Part shown: positions 54,980 to 64,000 of the stretch, in pieces
Numbering within the stretch: the stretch's first letter is position 1
How the letters are laid out: every line of letters begins with the position of its first letter
Origin: Variovorax sp. OAS795
GTDB lineage: Bacteria; Pseudomonadota; Gammaproteobacteria; Burkholderiales; Burkholderiaceae_C
DNA: 64,000 nt
Direction of reading: 5' to 3'
Assembly: GCF_040546685.1 (NCBI RefSeq)
Contig: NZ_JBEPOH010000001.1
Location: 4,340,001-4,404,000, forward strand
Notes under the pieces: model-generated
Database searches by the model: none
What the model was told of the DNA's origin: nothing
Seen by the model: the letters and a program-made list of their open reading frames with translations, nothing else
Program-made: the position numbers and the translations under genes

Positions 54980-55614
54980 TCAGCGCGGCAGCTGGCTCGC
55001 GGCGCGCGCCAGTTGCTCGATCAGGGCCCAGTTGCCTTCGCGGATCGCGTCGGTCGGCACGATCCACGAGCCGCCCACGCAGGCCACGTTCGAGAGCGCG
55101 AGAAACTCGGCCGCGTTGCCCGCATGGATGCCGCCGGTCGGGCAGAAAGTGACGTCGCCGAACGGCCCCTGCCAGGCCTTGAGCATGGGCAGTCCGCCAG
55201 CCTGCAGCGCCGGAAAGAACTTGAGCTCGGTGTAGCCGTCCTCCTGCGCCATCATGATCTCGCTGCCGGTGGCCACGCCCGGGAGCAGCGGCAGGCCGAG
55301 GTCGTGGCAGGCCTTGCCGACCGCGCGCGTGTAGCCGGGGCTCACGCCGAATCTGGCGCCGGCCAGTGCCGAGGCTTGCGCATCGGCGGCGCTGCGGATG
55401 GTGCCCGCGCCGGCCACGGCCTCGGGCACGTCCTTGGCGATGGCTTCGATGCATTCGAGCGCCTGCGGCGTGCGCAGCGTGACTTCGAGCATGCGGATGC
55501 CGCCGGCCACCAGCGCGCGCGCCAGCGGAACTGCGTGTTTCACGTCGTTCAGAACGATGACCGGAATGACCGGTGCATCGCGCATGACGTCGAGCGCGGT
55601 GAGTTTGTTGTTTT

Positions 55615-55624
<10 letters not shown>
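54980..55624 (-). CDS. eda: KDPG aldolase (Entner-Doudoroff)
   Basis: The protein has 214 residues. Class I aldolase features are [32 protein letters not shown] (Glu47), [18 protein letters not shown] and the Schiff-base Lys135 in [29 protein letters not shown] is the phosphate-binding loop. It splits 2-keto-3-deoxy-6-phosphogluconate to pyruvate and glyceraldehyde-3-phosphate; some members also decarboxylate oxaloacetate. It overlaps edd by 10 bp. Confidence 0.95.
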
Positions 55625-57441
<1,817 letters not shown>

Positions 57442-57610
57442 GGGGATGTGTTCGGTCGCGTGGCCGGCCTGTCGGCACCGTCGCCTTGGCGACCTTCGAC
57501 CCGGGGGGTCAATGGTACCAAGACAGCAAGCGGCGGGCCGATGGAAATCCACCACCCGGGCGATACGGAATTACCATGCGCGCCCGCGCCGTACAGCACG
57601 GGCGAGGACG

Positions 57611-58162
57611 TCAGTCGACCAGCTTGACCTCCACGCGGCGCGCCTCGGCGTTGTTGCCCGACCCCGCGGTGACAGCGGGCTTTTCGAGGTCGACCTTGGC
57701 GGCCGGCACGCCCAGGCCCACGAGCACGTCGCGCACCATGTCGGCGCGCTTCTTGGCAAGCTGCTCGTTGACCGCCGCATCGCCCGTGGTGTCGTGAAAG
57801 CCGGAGACCACGGCCTTGCGTCCGCTCTCCACGCCCTTGATGACCGCCGCCAGCGCCTCGGCCGCACCGGGGGCGAGATCGGCGCTGCCGCTGGCGAAAT
57901 AGAAGTTCACCACGCCGTTAGCCACGCGGATGCTCGCGCCGTCGGGGATCACGACCGTCACCGTCTCGGTCACCTCGGCCACCGTGGCGGCCGGGGGCGC
58001 GGCGGGGGCCGCCGCTGCCGCGATGGCGGGCCTGGCATTGGCAGGTGCCGCGGCGTGCCCCTTGTGCCAGAGCGCAATGCCGATGACGAAGAAGATCACC
58101 AGCGCAATCAATGCCAGGAGAAATCCGAGGATGAAATTTTGCTGGCTGTCGTCGTCGCTCAT
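57611..58162 (-). CDS. Inner-membrane-anchored OmpA-domain protein
   Basis: This 183-residue protein has an N-terminal membrane anchor near residues 9-31 (FILGFLLALIALVIFFVIGI), an Ala/Pro-rich linker and a C-terminal OmpA domain (NFYFASGSADLAPGAAEAL, SGFHDTTGDAAVNEQLAKKRADMV). The Asp/Arg pair that binds diaminopimelate in peptidoglycan is present. The layout resembles small MotB/YiaD-like cell-wall tethers. Divergent from the ChaC gene. Confidence 0.88.
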   Translation of the reverse strand: MSDDDSQQNFILGFLLALIALVIFFVIGIALWHKGHAAAPANARPAIAAAAAPAAPPAATVAEVTETVTVVIPDGASIRVANGVVNFYFASGSADLAPGAAEALAAVIKGVESGRKAVVSGFHDTTGDAAVNEQLAKKRADMVRDVLVGLGVPAAKVDLEKPAVTAGSGNNAEARRVEVKLVD

Positions 58163-58285
58163 GAGGGGGCGTGCTCCGTAGGAAAGAGGTCGGTAAATAA
58201 TGGTGCGGTGAACCATGATCGCGAAATTGTAGGCGCCGGCCCGCCAGGCCCCTTGCCGGACCCCGGTCCGCCGGGGCTCGACCCG

Positions 58286-58990
58286 ATGCCCAAGCCCCTG
58301 CGCGACCCGCAACCCATGCTCGAGCAGGCCATTGCCGACTGGGGTGGGCGCGAGGATCTGTGGCTCTTCGGCTACGGCTCGCTCATCTGGCGCCCGGAGT
58401 TCGATTTTGTCGAACGGCGCCCCGCCTCGGTGCATGGCTGGCATCGGGCCTTGAAGATGTGGAGCCGCGTCAACCGCGGCAGCGTGCAGACGCCGGGCCT
58501 CGTGTTTGGCCTGCTCTCGGGCGGCAGCTGCCGGGGCATGGTGTTCCGCGTGCCGTCGGCGCATGGGCTCGACACGCTGCGCCGCCTCTGGCTGCGCGAG
58601 ATGCCCACCGGCGTGTACGACCCAAGGTGGCTCCAATGCCGCACGCCGGAAGGGCCGGTGCGCGCACTGGCCTTCACGCTCTCGCGGCGCAGCCCCAACT
58701 TCACCGGCGTTCTCACGGACGAGCGCTACCGCCACATCTTCACCCACGCCGTCGGCCGCTACGGCAGTTCGCTCGACTATGCGCGCCAGACCTTGCTGGA
58801 GCTGCGCCGCCACGCCATCCACGACGCGGCGCTGGCGCGGCTGGTGGCGCTGGCGCACGAGAAAGAGGAACAAGAGGCGCAGGTGGCGCAAAAAAAGCAG
58901 TCCGGGACGCCCGCCGATTGCGATACCCCGCCCGCTCCGGTATATGTTCCGGGGTCTGCGAATCCATCTTCCAAAAAGGAACAACCATGA
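58286..58990 (+). CDS. chaC: Gamma-glutamylcyclotransferase (ChaC-like)
   Basis: This 234-residue protein from ATG 58286 carries LWLFGYGSLIWRPEFDF, VHGWHRALKMWSRVNRG and LWLREMPTGVYDPRW with the catalytic Glu, typical of ChaC enzymes that split glutathione to 5-oxoproline and Cys-Gly. An in-frame GTG at 58208 (VNHDREIVG) is a possible earlier start. The C-terminal tail after residue 200 is Lys/Gln/Pro-rich. Its stop overlaps the SodC start (ATGA), a notable pairing of two redox genes. Confidence 0.9.
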   Translation: MPKPLRDPQPMLEQAIADWGGREDLWLFGYGSLIWRPEFDFVERRPASVHGWHRALKMWSRVNRGSVQTPGLVFGLLSGGSCRGMVFRVPSAHGLDTLRRLWLREMPTGVYDPRWLQCRTPEGPVRALAFTLSRRSPNFTGVLTDERYRHIFTHAVGRYGSSLDYARQTLLELRRHAIHDAALARLVALAHEKEEQEAQVAQKKQSGTPADCDTPPAPVYVPGSANPSSKKEQP

Positions 58991-59529
58991 ACCATCGCCT
59001 TCTCGTCGCCACCGGCACCGCCCTTCTCGCCAGCGCCCTGCTCTCTGCCTGCGGCAGCATGATGGGCGGCAAGCCGAGCGCGGCCGCCGAGCTGATGCCG
59101 ACAGCGGCGATCTCGCCCAACCCGACGCGCGGCACCGTGACCTTCACCGCGCTGGACCATGGCGTGCGCGTGGCCGGCGAGGTGCGCGGCCTGGCGCCGG
59201 GCAGCGAACACGGCTTCCACATCCATGAAAAGGGCGACTGCGGCGACAACGGCAACGCGTCCGGCGGCCACTTCAATCCGGCCGGCGGCACGCACGGCAA
59301 GTTCGGTGCACCGGGCAGCCATGCCGGCGAACTGCCGAGCCTGGTGGCCGACGCCAGCGGCGTGGCGCGCTTCAGCGTCGACGATCACTCCATCTCGCTG
59401 ACCGAAGGCGCCCCCAACAACGTGGTGGGCCGCGCGCTCGTGGTGCACCGCGACCGCGACGATTTCACGACGCAGCCGGCCGGCAACTCCGGCCCGCGCA
59501 CCGCCTGCGCCGTGATCGCGCGCCGCTGA
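58987..59529 (+). CDS. sodC: Cu-Zn superoxide dismutase lipoprotein
   Basis: The protein has 180 residues from ATG 58987 (AAAAAGGAACAACC upstream). Lipobox LLSAC puts Cys22 at the mature start, so it is membrane-anchored in the periplasm. Metal ligands are His78 and His80 (HGFHIHEKGDC), His95, His103, Asp122 and His154 (LVVHRDRDD), with disulfide Cys85-Cys174. It converts periplasmic superoxide to H2O2 and O2. Coupled to chaC by ATGA. Confidence 0.94.
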   Translation: MNHRLLVATGTALLASALLSACGSMMGGKPSAAAELMPTAAISPNPTRGTVTFTALDHGVRVAGEVRGLAPGSEHGFHIHEKGDCGDNGNASGGHFNPAGGTHGKFGAPGSHAGELPSLVADASGVARFSVDDHSISLTEGAPNNVVGRALVVHRDRDDFTTQPAGNSGPRTACAVIARR

Positions 59530-59533
59530 CCGG

Positions 59534-60109
59534 CTAGCCGGGCCGCCCGGCCGAGCGCTCCCGCCACAGCGCCTCGGCGCGCGCCAGGGCCTCGGGCGTG
59601 TCGATGTCGGTCACGATGCCGATGTCGTCGACCACCAGGTCGGCCACCGCATCGATGGCCCGCATCGCCTTCAGGACTGGCGCCGCACCCAAGTTGCCCC
59701 GCAGCGCCGCGAGCTGGGCCCGGCATCCGGCTGAAAAGCCGACCGGGTGTCCGCGCTCGCCCTGGTACTGCGGCTGCGCCGCGCAGATGCGGCCGGTGAG
59801 CGCGCCGGCCACGGCGCACAGCGTCTCGGGCCGCACCAGCGGCAGGTCGCCCGGCAGGATCAGCCAGCCGGCCGCCTCCGGCGTGGCGCGCACCGCGGCG
59901 GCAATCGAATCGCCCATGCCCGGATGCCCGGCGTCTTCGAGCCGCCATGGCAGGCCGCTGGCGCGGACCGCATCGAGCGTGCGCTCGAGCAGCGGCTTGC
60001 CCGCGAGCGGCGCCTGCAGCTTGGAGCCGGTGCCGCCGGCCGCGATGAAGCGCTCGCCGCGGCCCGAAGCCAGCACGATCACCAGCGGGGAATTCGACTT
60101 TGTCGCCAT
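59534..60109 (-). CDS. MobA/MocA-like molybdenum-cofactor nucleotidyltransferase
   Basis: This 191-residue protein from ATG 60109 has [17 protein letters not shown] (NTP-binding loop), [33 protein letters not shown] and [14 protein letters not shown]. This is the NTP_transf_3 fold used to attach CMP or GMP to molybdopterin (MocA/MobA). The xanthine-dehydrogenase-type maturation role is plausible, but no such enzyme is in view. Convergent with sodC, five bp apart; divergent from pdxH. Confidence 0.85.
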   Translation of the reverse strand: MATKSNSPLVIVLASGRGERFIAAGGTGSKLQAPLAGKPLLERTLDAVRASGLPWRLEDAGHPGMGDSIAAAVRATPEAAGWLILPGDLPLVRPETLCAVAGALTGRICAAQPQYQGERGHPVGFSAGCRAQLAALRGNLGAAPVLKAMRAIDAVADLVVDDIGIVTDIDTPEALARAEALWRERSAGRPG

Positions 60110-60173
60110 GCGCCGAGTATGTGCGTGGAATGGCCGCCGTGCCGCGAAGCATTGCTTGCGCAACAATGCCGGC

Positions 60174-60830
60174 ATGACTTCTTCCGTCCCCACCAACGAA
60201 ACGCTGGCCGCGCTGCGCAAGAGTTACGAGCGCGCCGAGCTCGGCGAAACCCACAGCGCCGACGATCCGCTGAAGCAGTTCGAACGCTGGCTCGGCGAAG
60301 CCATCGACGCCCAGGTGCCCGAACCCAACGCAATGACGCTGTGCACCGTGGCAAGCGACCTGCGGCCCTCGAGCCGCATCGTGCTGATCAAGGGCTTCGA
60401 TGCGCGCGGCATCGTCTGGTACACCAACTACGAAAGCCGAAAGGGCCGCGAGCTCTCTGGCAACCCGTATGCGGCCCTGCAGTTCCACTGGGTCGAGCTC
60501 GAACGCGTGGTGCGCATCGAGGGACGGGTGGAAAAAACCAGCGCCGAGGAAAGCGATGCCTACTTCGCGAGCCGCCCGCTCGACTCGCGCATCGGCGCCT
60601 GGGCCAGTCCGCAGAGCGAAGTGATCAGCGGCCGCGACCTGCTGGTGAAAAACGCGGCCGTGGCGGCCGCCAGGCACTTGCTCTCGCCGCCGCGCCCGCC
60701 GCACTGGGGCGGCTATCGCCTGGTGCCGGACCGCTGGGAGTTCTGGCAGGGGCGCAAGAGCCGGCTGCACGACCGGTTGCGCTACCGGCTCGAAGGCGGC
60801 GCGTGGGTGCGTGAGCGCCTCGCGCCGTGA
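60174..60830 (+). CDS. pdxH: Pyridoxamine/pyridoxine 5'-phosphate oxidase
   Basis: The protein has 218 residues, the normal PdxH length. FMN/PLP-site segments are [61 protein letters not shown], [11 protein letters not shown] and [16 protein letters not shown]. It makes pyridoxal phosphate from pyridoxamine or pyridoxine phosphate using FMN and O2. Single gene; convergent with the OmpA/LpoB-like gene, six bp away. Confidence 0.96.
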   Translation: MTSSVPTNETLAALRKSYERAELGETHSADDPLKQFERWLGEAIDAQVPEPNAMTLCTVASDLRPSSRIVLIKGFDARGIVWYTNYESRKGRELSGNPYAALQFHWVELERVVRIEGRVEKTSAEESDAYFASRPLDSRIGAWASPQSEVISGRDLLVKNAAVAAARHLLSPPRPPHWGGYRLVPDRWEFWQGRKSRLHDRLRYRLEGGAWVRERLAP

Positions 60831-60836
60831 ATCGCG

Positions 60837-62042
60837 TCAAGCCTCGCATCCCACCACCTTGAACTCCACGCGGCGGTCGAGCGCATCGCTCGCATCGTCC
60901 GCCCCCGTGCCCACGATGTTCTCGCGGAACCCCATGCCGGACTCGCGCAGCTTCTTCGACAAGGGCGGCGCCTCGCCGACCAGCCGGGTCTTCACGCTGA
61001 CCGCGCGCTGCAGCGACAGGCGCTCGTTGACCGATTCGGAACCGGTGCGGCTCGTGTGTCCGGTGACCACCACGCACGAGTCGATCTGCGCCGCCTGGCG
61101 CGCGATCTGGCGCAGCCACATCGGGTAGGCGGCGCTGATCTTCGGATCGGCCAGGAAGTCGGTCGAGCCGGGCTTGAACAGGAACTTCACGCTCAGGTTG
61201 TTGGTTTCCAGCCCGAGCCGCGCGAGGGTGCCGAAGGTCTTCTCGGCATCGGCCGTGCGGCCCAGTTGCGCCTGGGTGAGGTACAGGCCGCTGTAGATGC
61301 GCAGCTGCTGGCCGTCGGGCCGGCGCGAGGCGGCTTCGTAGCGGGCGAGCGCCTCGCTCATGCGGCCTGCCTCGTAGGCGGCAGTGGCTTCCTGCAGCAC
61401 CGTCGAGGTGGGCAGGCGTTCGAGGTACAGCGCGTCGGCCGCCTGGCCGGGCTGTGTCTCGGCGGTGCGGATGTAGCCTTCCACGCCGCGGTCCTTGCCG
61501 TTCACGGGGCTGTCGCGAAAGAATGCCGTGGGCCGGGTGTCGAGCGTGGCGTCGCTGATGCGCGCCACAGATTGCGCAATGACCACGCCGCTCCTGATCT
61601 CGGTCAGCGCCAGGTTCAGCCGGTAGCGGCCCTCCGAAGCGTCCTTGTCGCGCACCAGCGTGCCGTTGAGCACGTATTGCGCACGCTCGATCTCCGCGTT
61701 GTTGAACGGCGTGACGACGAACTGCTTGAACTGCGACTGCATGCGCTGGACGATGCGCTGCTCGGCGACGCGCGTGACTTCGGTCTGCTGGCCGCTCGAG
61801 CCCTCCAGCAGCGGGTCGATCACGATGCGGCTCTGCTTGATCGTCGATTCCACCTTGGCCAGGAAGGCGGGAAGCTTCTGCGTCTGCACGATCAGGTCGT
61901 CCACCGCCTGGTTGACGGCCTGTTCGAAGGGCACGGCATTGCCCGGTGCCGGCCGGTGCGCGCACGCGGCGCAAAGCACGGCGCTGCACAGCGCCAGCGC
62001 GCGCAGCGCGTTGCGGACGGAACGGGTGGTGTCGGTCATCAT
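60837..62042 (-). CDS. Envelope protein with CsgG/LpoB-like, TPR-like and OmpA domains
   Basis: This 401-residue protein from ATG 62042, whose first bases overlap the upstream stop, has a signal sequence with a lipobox-like SAVLCAAC. The N-terminal domain (VDDLIVQTQKLPAFLAK; QSRIVIDPLLEGSSGQQTEV; AQYVLNGTLVRD; YRLNLALTEIRSGVVIAQS) resembles LpoB/CsgG-type lipoproteins. A short TPR-like part (AYEAGRMSEALARYEAAS) follows. The C-terminus (VVVTGHTSRTGSESVNERLS) is OmpA-like. It probably binds peptidoglycan from the outer membrane. Coupled to a small Pro/Ala-rich gene. Confidence 0.8.
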   Translation of the reverse strand: MMTDTTRSVRNALRALALCSAVLCAACAHRPAPGNAVPFEQAVNQAVDDLIVQTQKLPAFLAKVESTIKQSRIVIDPLLEGSSGQQTEVTRVAEQRIVQRMQSQFKQFVVTPFNNAEIERAQYVLNGTLVRDKDASEGRYRLNLALTEIRSGVVIAQSVARISDATLDTRPTAFFRDSPVNGKDRGVEGYIRTAETQPGQAADALYLERLPTSTVLQEATAAYEAGRMSEALARYEAASRRPDGQQLRIYSGLYLTQAQLGRTADAEKTFGTLARLGLETNNLSVKFLFKPGSTDFLADPKISAAYPMWLRQIARQAAQIDSCVVVTGHTSRTGSESVNERLSLQRAVSVKTRLVGEAPPLSKKLRESGMGFRENIVGTGADDASDALDRRVEFKVVGCEA

Positions 62043-62440
62043 CAGCATTGGCTCCTCAGTATCTTCATGTCTTCGTCCGACAGCGGCTCGCCGATCGCTG
62101 CGCGCATGTTGATGTCGCTGCATCGCCTGGAGGGCGGCGCCCGCCTGGAGGCTGCGGCCTTCTCGGCTTCCGCCGGCGGAGACGGCGGCTGCGCGGCCAC
62201 GGCAACGGCCTGCGGCCTCGGCTTCGGCCGCGTGGCTGCCACAGGTGGGGCGGGCGCGGGCCCGGGTTCCGCTGCGGGCGGCACCGGGGCCGGGGTCTCG
62301 CGCGGCACCGCGGCCGAAAGGCAGGGCGTGCGGCACGGCTTGGGGTCGGCCGCCGCAGTCGGGGCGGCGCCGTACAGCGCGATCGCCATCGCGATCGGCG
62401 CCATGGCGGAAAACGGCGAGGACCGCGCCTGGTAAATCAT
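62042..62440 (-). CDS. Exported Pro/Ala-rich protein with conserved Cys-containing C-terminus
   Basis: With the start at ATG 62440 this is 132 residues (later ATG 62404 possible; an earlier ATG 62521 gives 159). A short hydrophobic stretch (MAPIAMAIALYGAAPTAAAD) looks like a signal sequence. A long Pro/Ala linker leads to the C-terminal motif RRCSDINMRAAIGEPLSDED and KILRSQC. Similar Cys-framed tails occur in betaproteobacterial secreted or kinase-associated proteins, from memory. Translation is coupled to the OmpA/LpoB-like gene (TGATG). Function unknown. Confidence 0.6.
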   Translation of the reverse strand: MIYQARSSPFSAMAPIAMAIALYGAAPTAAADPKPCRTPCLSAAVPRETPAPVPPAAEPGPAPAPPVAATRPKPRPQAVAVAAQPPSPPAEAEKAAASRRAPPSRRCSDINMRAAIGEPLSDEDMKILRSQC

Positions 62441-62564
62441 CAGCCGGCAAATGTAGAGCGCCGGGCGCCTTCCGCCATCTCGCCAAATGGCCACCCTGCC
62501 GAACGGCATAGGCATGCACATCGCGCGTTGACAAGCCCCGAGGGGCAGGAAGCTCAGGACAAAT

Positions 62565-63515
62565 TCAGGGGAGCCACTGCACCAGCGTCATCACCAGGGT
62601 CAGCGTGGCCAGCGCAAGCACCGTCGACATTGCGACGCTCGCGGTCACGAGGTCTTCGGCCGTGCGGTAGCGCTGCGAAAAGAGAAAGACGTTGGCGCCG
62701 ATCGGCAGCGCGGCCGCCACCACCATCACGGTGAGCGGAATGCCGCGCACGCCCAGCAGCCAGCCGATGCCGGCCACCAGCAGCGGATGCAGCAGGTTCT
62801 TCACCAGCGACTGCACCATCGCGCCGCGCCAGTGCCGGCCGATGGGCGTCAGCGCGAGCGTGATGCCCACCATCACGAGCGCCACCGGACCGAAGGCCTG
62901 CCCGAGCAGCATGATCGGCTTGTCGATCGATTCGGGCATCACGAGCCCCGTCTGCGCGAACACCAGCCCCGCGATGATCGGCAGCGGCACCGGATGGATG
63001 ATGGCATTGCGCAGCGCGCGCAGCACGGTGCGCGCCATGGGGCGCTTCTGCTGCCCGCTCTCGGCCGCATGCTCGCGGGCCACAGCCAGTTCAAGCACCA
63101 CCGTGGCGCTGGTCAGGAGCACCAGCGAATGCAGCGAGATCAGCGTGAGCAGCACCACCATGCCCTGCTCGCCATAGGCCAGGCCCACCAGCACGATGCC
63201 GATCATCACGGTGTTGCTGTAGGTATTGGCCAGTGCGATGACGGCGGCCGTGCGGTTGAAGCCGCGCAGCGCCAGCGTGGCCGCGAACAGCAGCCCCGAG
63301 GCAATGAAGTACGCCGCCACCGGCTTCAGGCTCAGCGCCTGCACGTGCACCGTGCTCATGGCGCGAAACAGCAGCGCCGGCGCCAGCAGCAGGAAGATCA
63401 GGTTCGAAAGATCCTTCACCGCATTGCCGCCGATCCAGCGGCGCCGACCGGCCACGAAGCCCGCGGCAATGAGGAAGACGACGGGCAGCAGGGAAGAGAT
63501 GACGAACGAATTCAC
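62565..63515 (-). CDS. AEC-family (auxin efflux carrier-like) transporter
   Basis: This 316-residue protein has about ten spans in two similar halves: SSLLPVVFLIAAGFVAGRRRWIGG at the start, ANTYSNTVMIGIVLVGLAYG in the middle and VVAAALPIGANVFLFSQRY near the end. The conserved N-x-x-G/N features match the AEC family (malate/auxin carriers). It would move an organic acid or similar solute. Single gene upstream of the TonB-receptor end. Confidence 0.9.
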   Translation of the reverse strand: MNSFVISSLLPVVFLIAAGFVAGRRRWIGGNAVKDLSNLIFLLLAPALLFRAMSTVHVQALSLKPVAAYFIASGLLFAATLALRGFNRTAAVIALANTYSNTVMIGIVLVGLAYGEQGMVVLLTLISLHSLVLLTSATVVLELAVAREHAAESGQQKRPMARTVLRALRNAIIHPVPLPIIAGLVFAQTGLVMPESIDKPIMLLGQAFGPVALVMVGITLALTPIGRHWRGAMVQSLVKNLLHPLLVAGIGWLLGVRGIPLTVMVVAAALPIGANVFLFSQRYRTAEDLVTASVAMSTVLALATLTLVMTLVQWLP

Positions 63516-63561
63516 CCGCCGAGGATAGCGTCTCGCCTGCCCTCCCCTCGCTGCCTGCCGC

Positions 63562-64000
63562 TTAGAACGTCACGCGCAGGCCGACCTTCATCGAACGTCC
63601 CGGCAGCGGCGCGTTCGGGTACACGGTCGTCGTCAGGATCGAGGTCGGGCTGTAGGCCAGCTTGTTGGTGATGTTGTCGATGCGCGCATACCAGGTGAGG
63701 TTGGCGCGCTGCACCTTCATGCGGTAGGAGATCGAGGCGTTCCACAGCGTGTAGGCCTCGGTCTCGCGGGCGCCGACGCTCGGCACGTGGCGCTGTGCCG
63801 CGTTGTAGTCGAAGCCCAGGCGAGCGCTCCACGGGCCGTTGCCATAGGCCAGCGTCGCGCCCGCGCGGAACGGCGCGATGCGCGGCAGCGGCTCGCCGGT
63901 GTCCAGGTTCCTGGCGCGCACCACGTCGCCGCGCCATTCGAGGTCGAGCGTCGAGGCATCGGCCATGCGCGCGAATCCGTCGGGGCCCATGAGGCGCAGG
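63562..64000 (-). CDS. TonB-dependent outer-membrane receptor, C-terminal part only
   Basis: The frame enters from the right edge and ends at 63562, giving the last ~145 residues. Alternating beta-strand patterns (LDLEWRGDVVRARNL, LAYGNGPWSARLGFDYNA, YTLWNASISYRM, LTWYARIDNITN) and the terminal KVGLRVTF with C-terminal Phe are the TonB-receptor barrel end, where the final aromatic residue is the Bam recognition signal. DNITNKLAY is the usual penultimate segment. Ligand unknown. The plug domain lies outside the window. Confidence 0.9.
   Translation of the reverse strand, partial: LRLMGPDGFARMADASTLDLEWRGDVVRARNLDTGEPLPRIAPFRAGATLAYGNGPWSARLGFDYNAAQRHVPSVGARETEAYTLWNASISYRMKVQRANLTWYARIDNITNKLAYSPTSILTTTVYPNAPLPGRSMKVGLRVTF

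Overview
The window is a stretch of a high-GC betaproteobacterial chromosome. Gene content and codon use point to the Comamonadaceae, most likely Variovorax or a close relative: a Bug-type tricarboxylate receptor, DgoK/KDPGal-aldolase and edd-eda pathways, an FbpABC-type iron transporter, and a long inverted repeat of a kind I associate with this family. No rRNA, tRNA, CRISPR array, insertion sequence, prophage or replication origin was seen. I support about 72 protein genes. Two of them (an RluA-type pseudouridine synthase and ettA) are split by single-base insertions.

Layout. 1-4.4 kb: a truncated secreted protein, DUF2164, a YVTN-propeller lipoprotein, DUF808, an acetyltransferase and a translationally coupled trio of small genes (a Lys-rich peptide, a VF530 protein and a [2Fe-2S] ferredoxin). 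4.4-8.0 kb: an MFS exporter, the frameshifted pseudouridine synthase, a universal stress protein and a coupled DUF427/2OG-Fe dioxygenase pair. 8.1-8.66 kb: a ~560-bp imperfect palindrome with perfect 46-bp core arms. 8.67-10.9 kb: ergothioneine genes egtB-egtD. 11-15.4 kb: NDH-2, a nuclease, an acyl-CoA ligase and OsmC. 15.4-20.2 kb: a Bug receptor whose Shine-Dalgarno lies in a perfect hairpin, then a GntR-regulated polar amino-acid ABC operon. 20.3-23.7 kb: DUF72, DUF1439, a glycerophosphodiesterase, a small orphan and a DUF411 protein. 23.7-27.5 kb: a D-amino-acid dehydrogenase-like oxidase divergent from a DmpA/S58 hydrolase and a membrane-anchored TAXI protein. 27.6-32.6 kb: ettA, an RhlE helicase and an endonuclease/phosphatase-fold protein.

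32.6-41.9 kb is a sugar-acid catabolic locus. A GntR regulator and a CUT1 sugar ABC transporter run leftward. An IlvD/Edd dehydratase, DgoK, KDPGal aldolase and a class II aldolase-family protein run rightward. Together they would import a sugar, dehydrate its aldonate, phosphorylate it and cleave it to pyruvate and glyceraldehyde-3-phosphate. 42-46.9 kb: a His/Tyr-rich secreted protein, a MATE pump, an MFS transporter with a MarR regulator, a thioesterase and a nitroreductase. 47-50.5 kb: a Fur-box-preceded ferric ABC transporter. 50.6-51.7 kb: GST and glyoxalase I. 51.7-54.2 kb: a more AT-rich pair, a polytopic membrane protein and an OafA-type acyltransferase, probably for surface polysaccharide. 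54.2-57.4 kb: the Entner-Doudoroff operon edd-eda with a HAD-II gene. 57.6-63.5 kb: two OmpA-domain proteins, ChaC coupled to a SodC lipoprotein, a MobA-like nucleotidyltransferase, pdxH and an AEC transporter. The window ends inside a TonB-dependent receptor.

No single classical defence or mobile system is present. The most notable items are the long palindrome, the SD-sequestering hairpin, several new candidate operators, the S58-peptidase/anchored-TAXI/D-amino-acid oxidase locus, the LpoB/CsgG-like-OmpA pair and the putative polysaccharide polymerase/acyltransferase pair.
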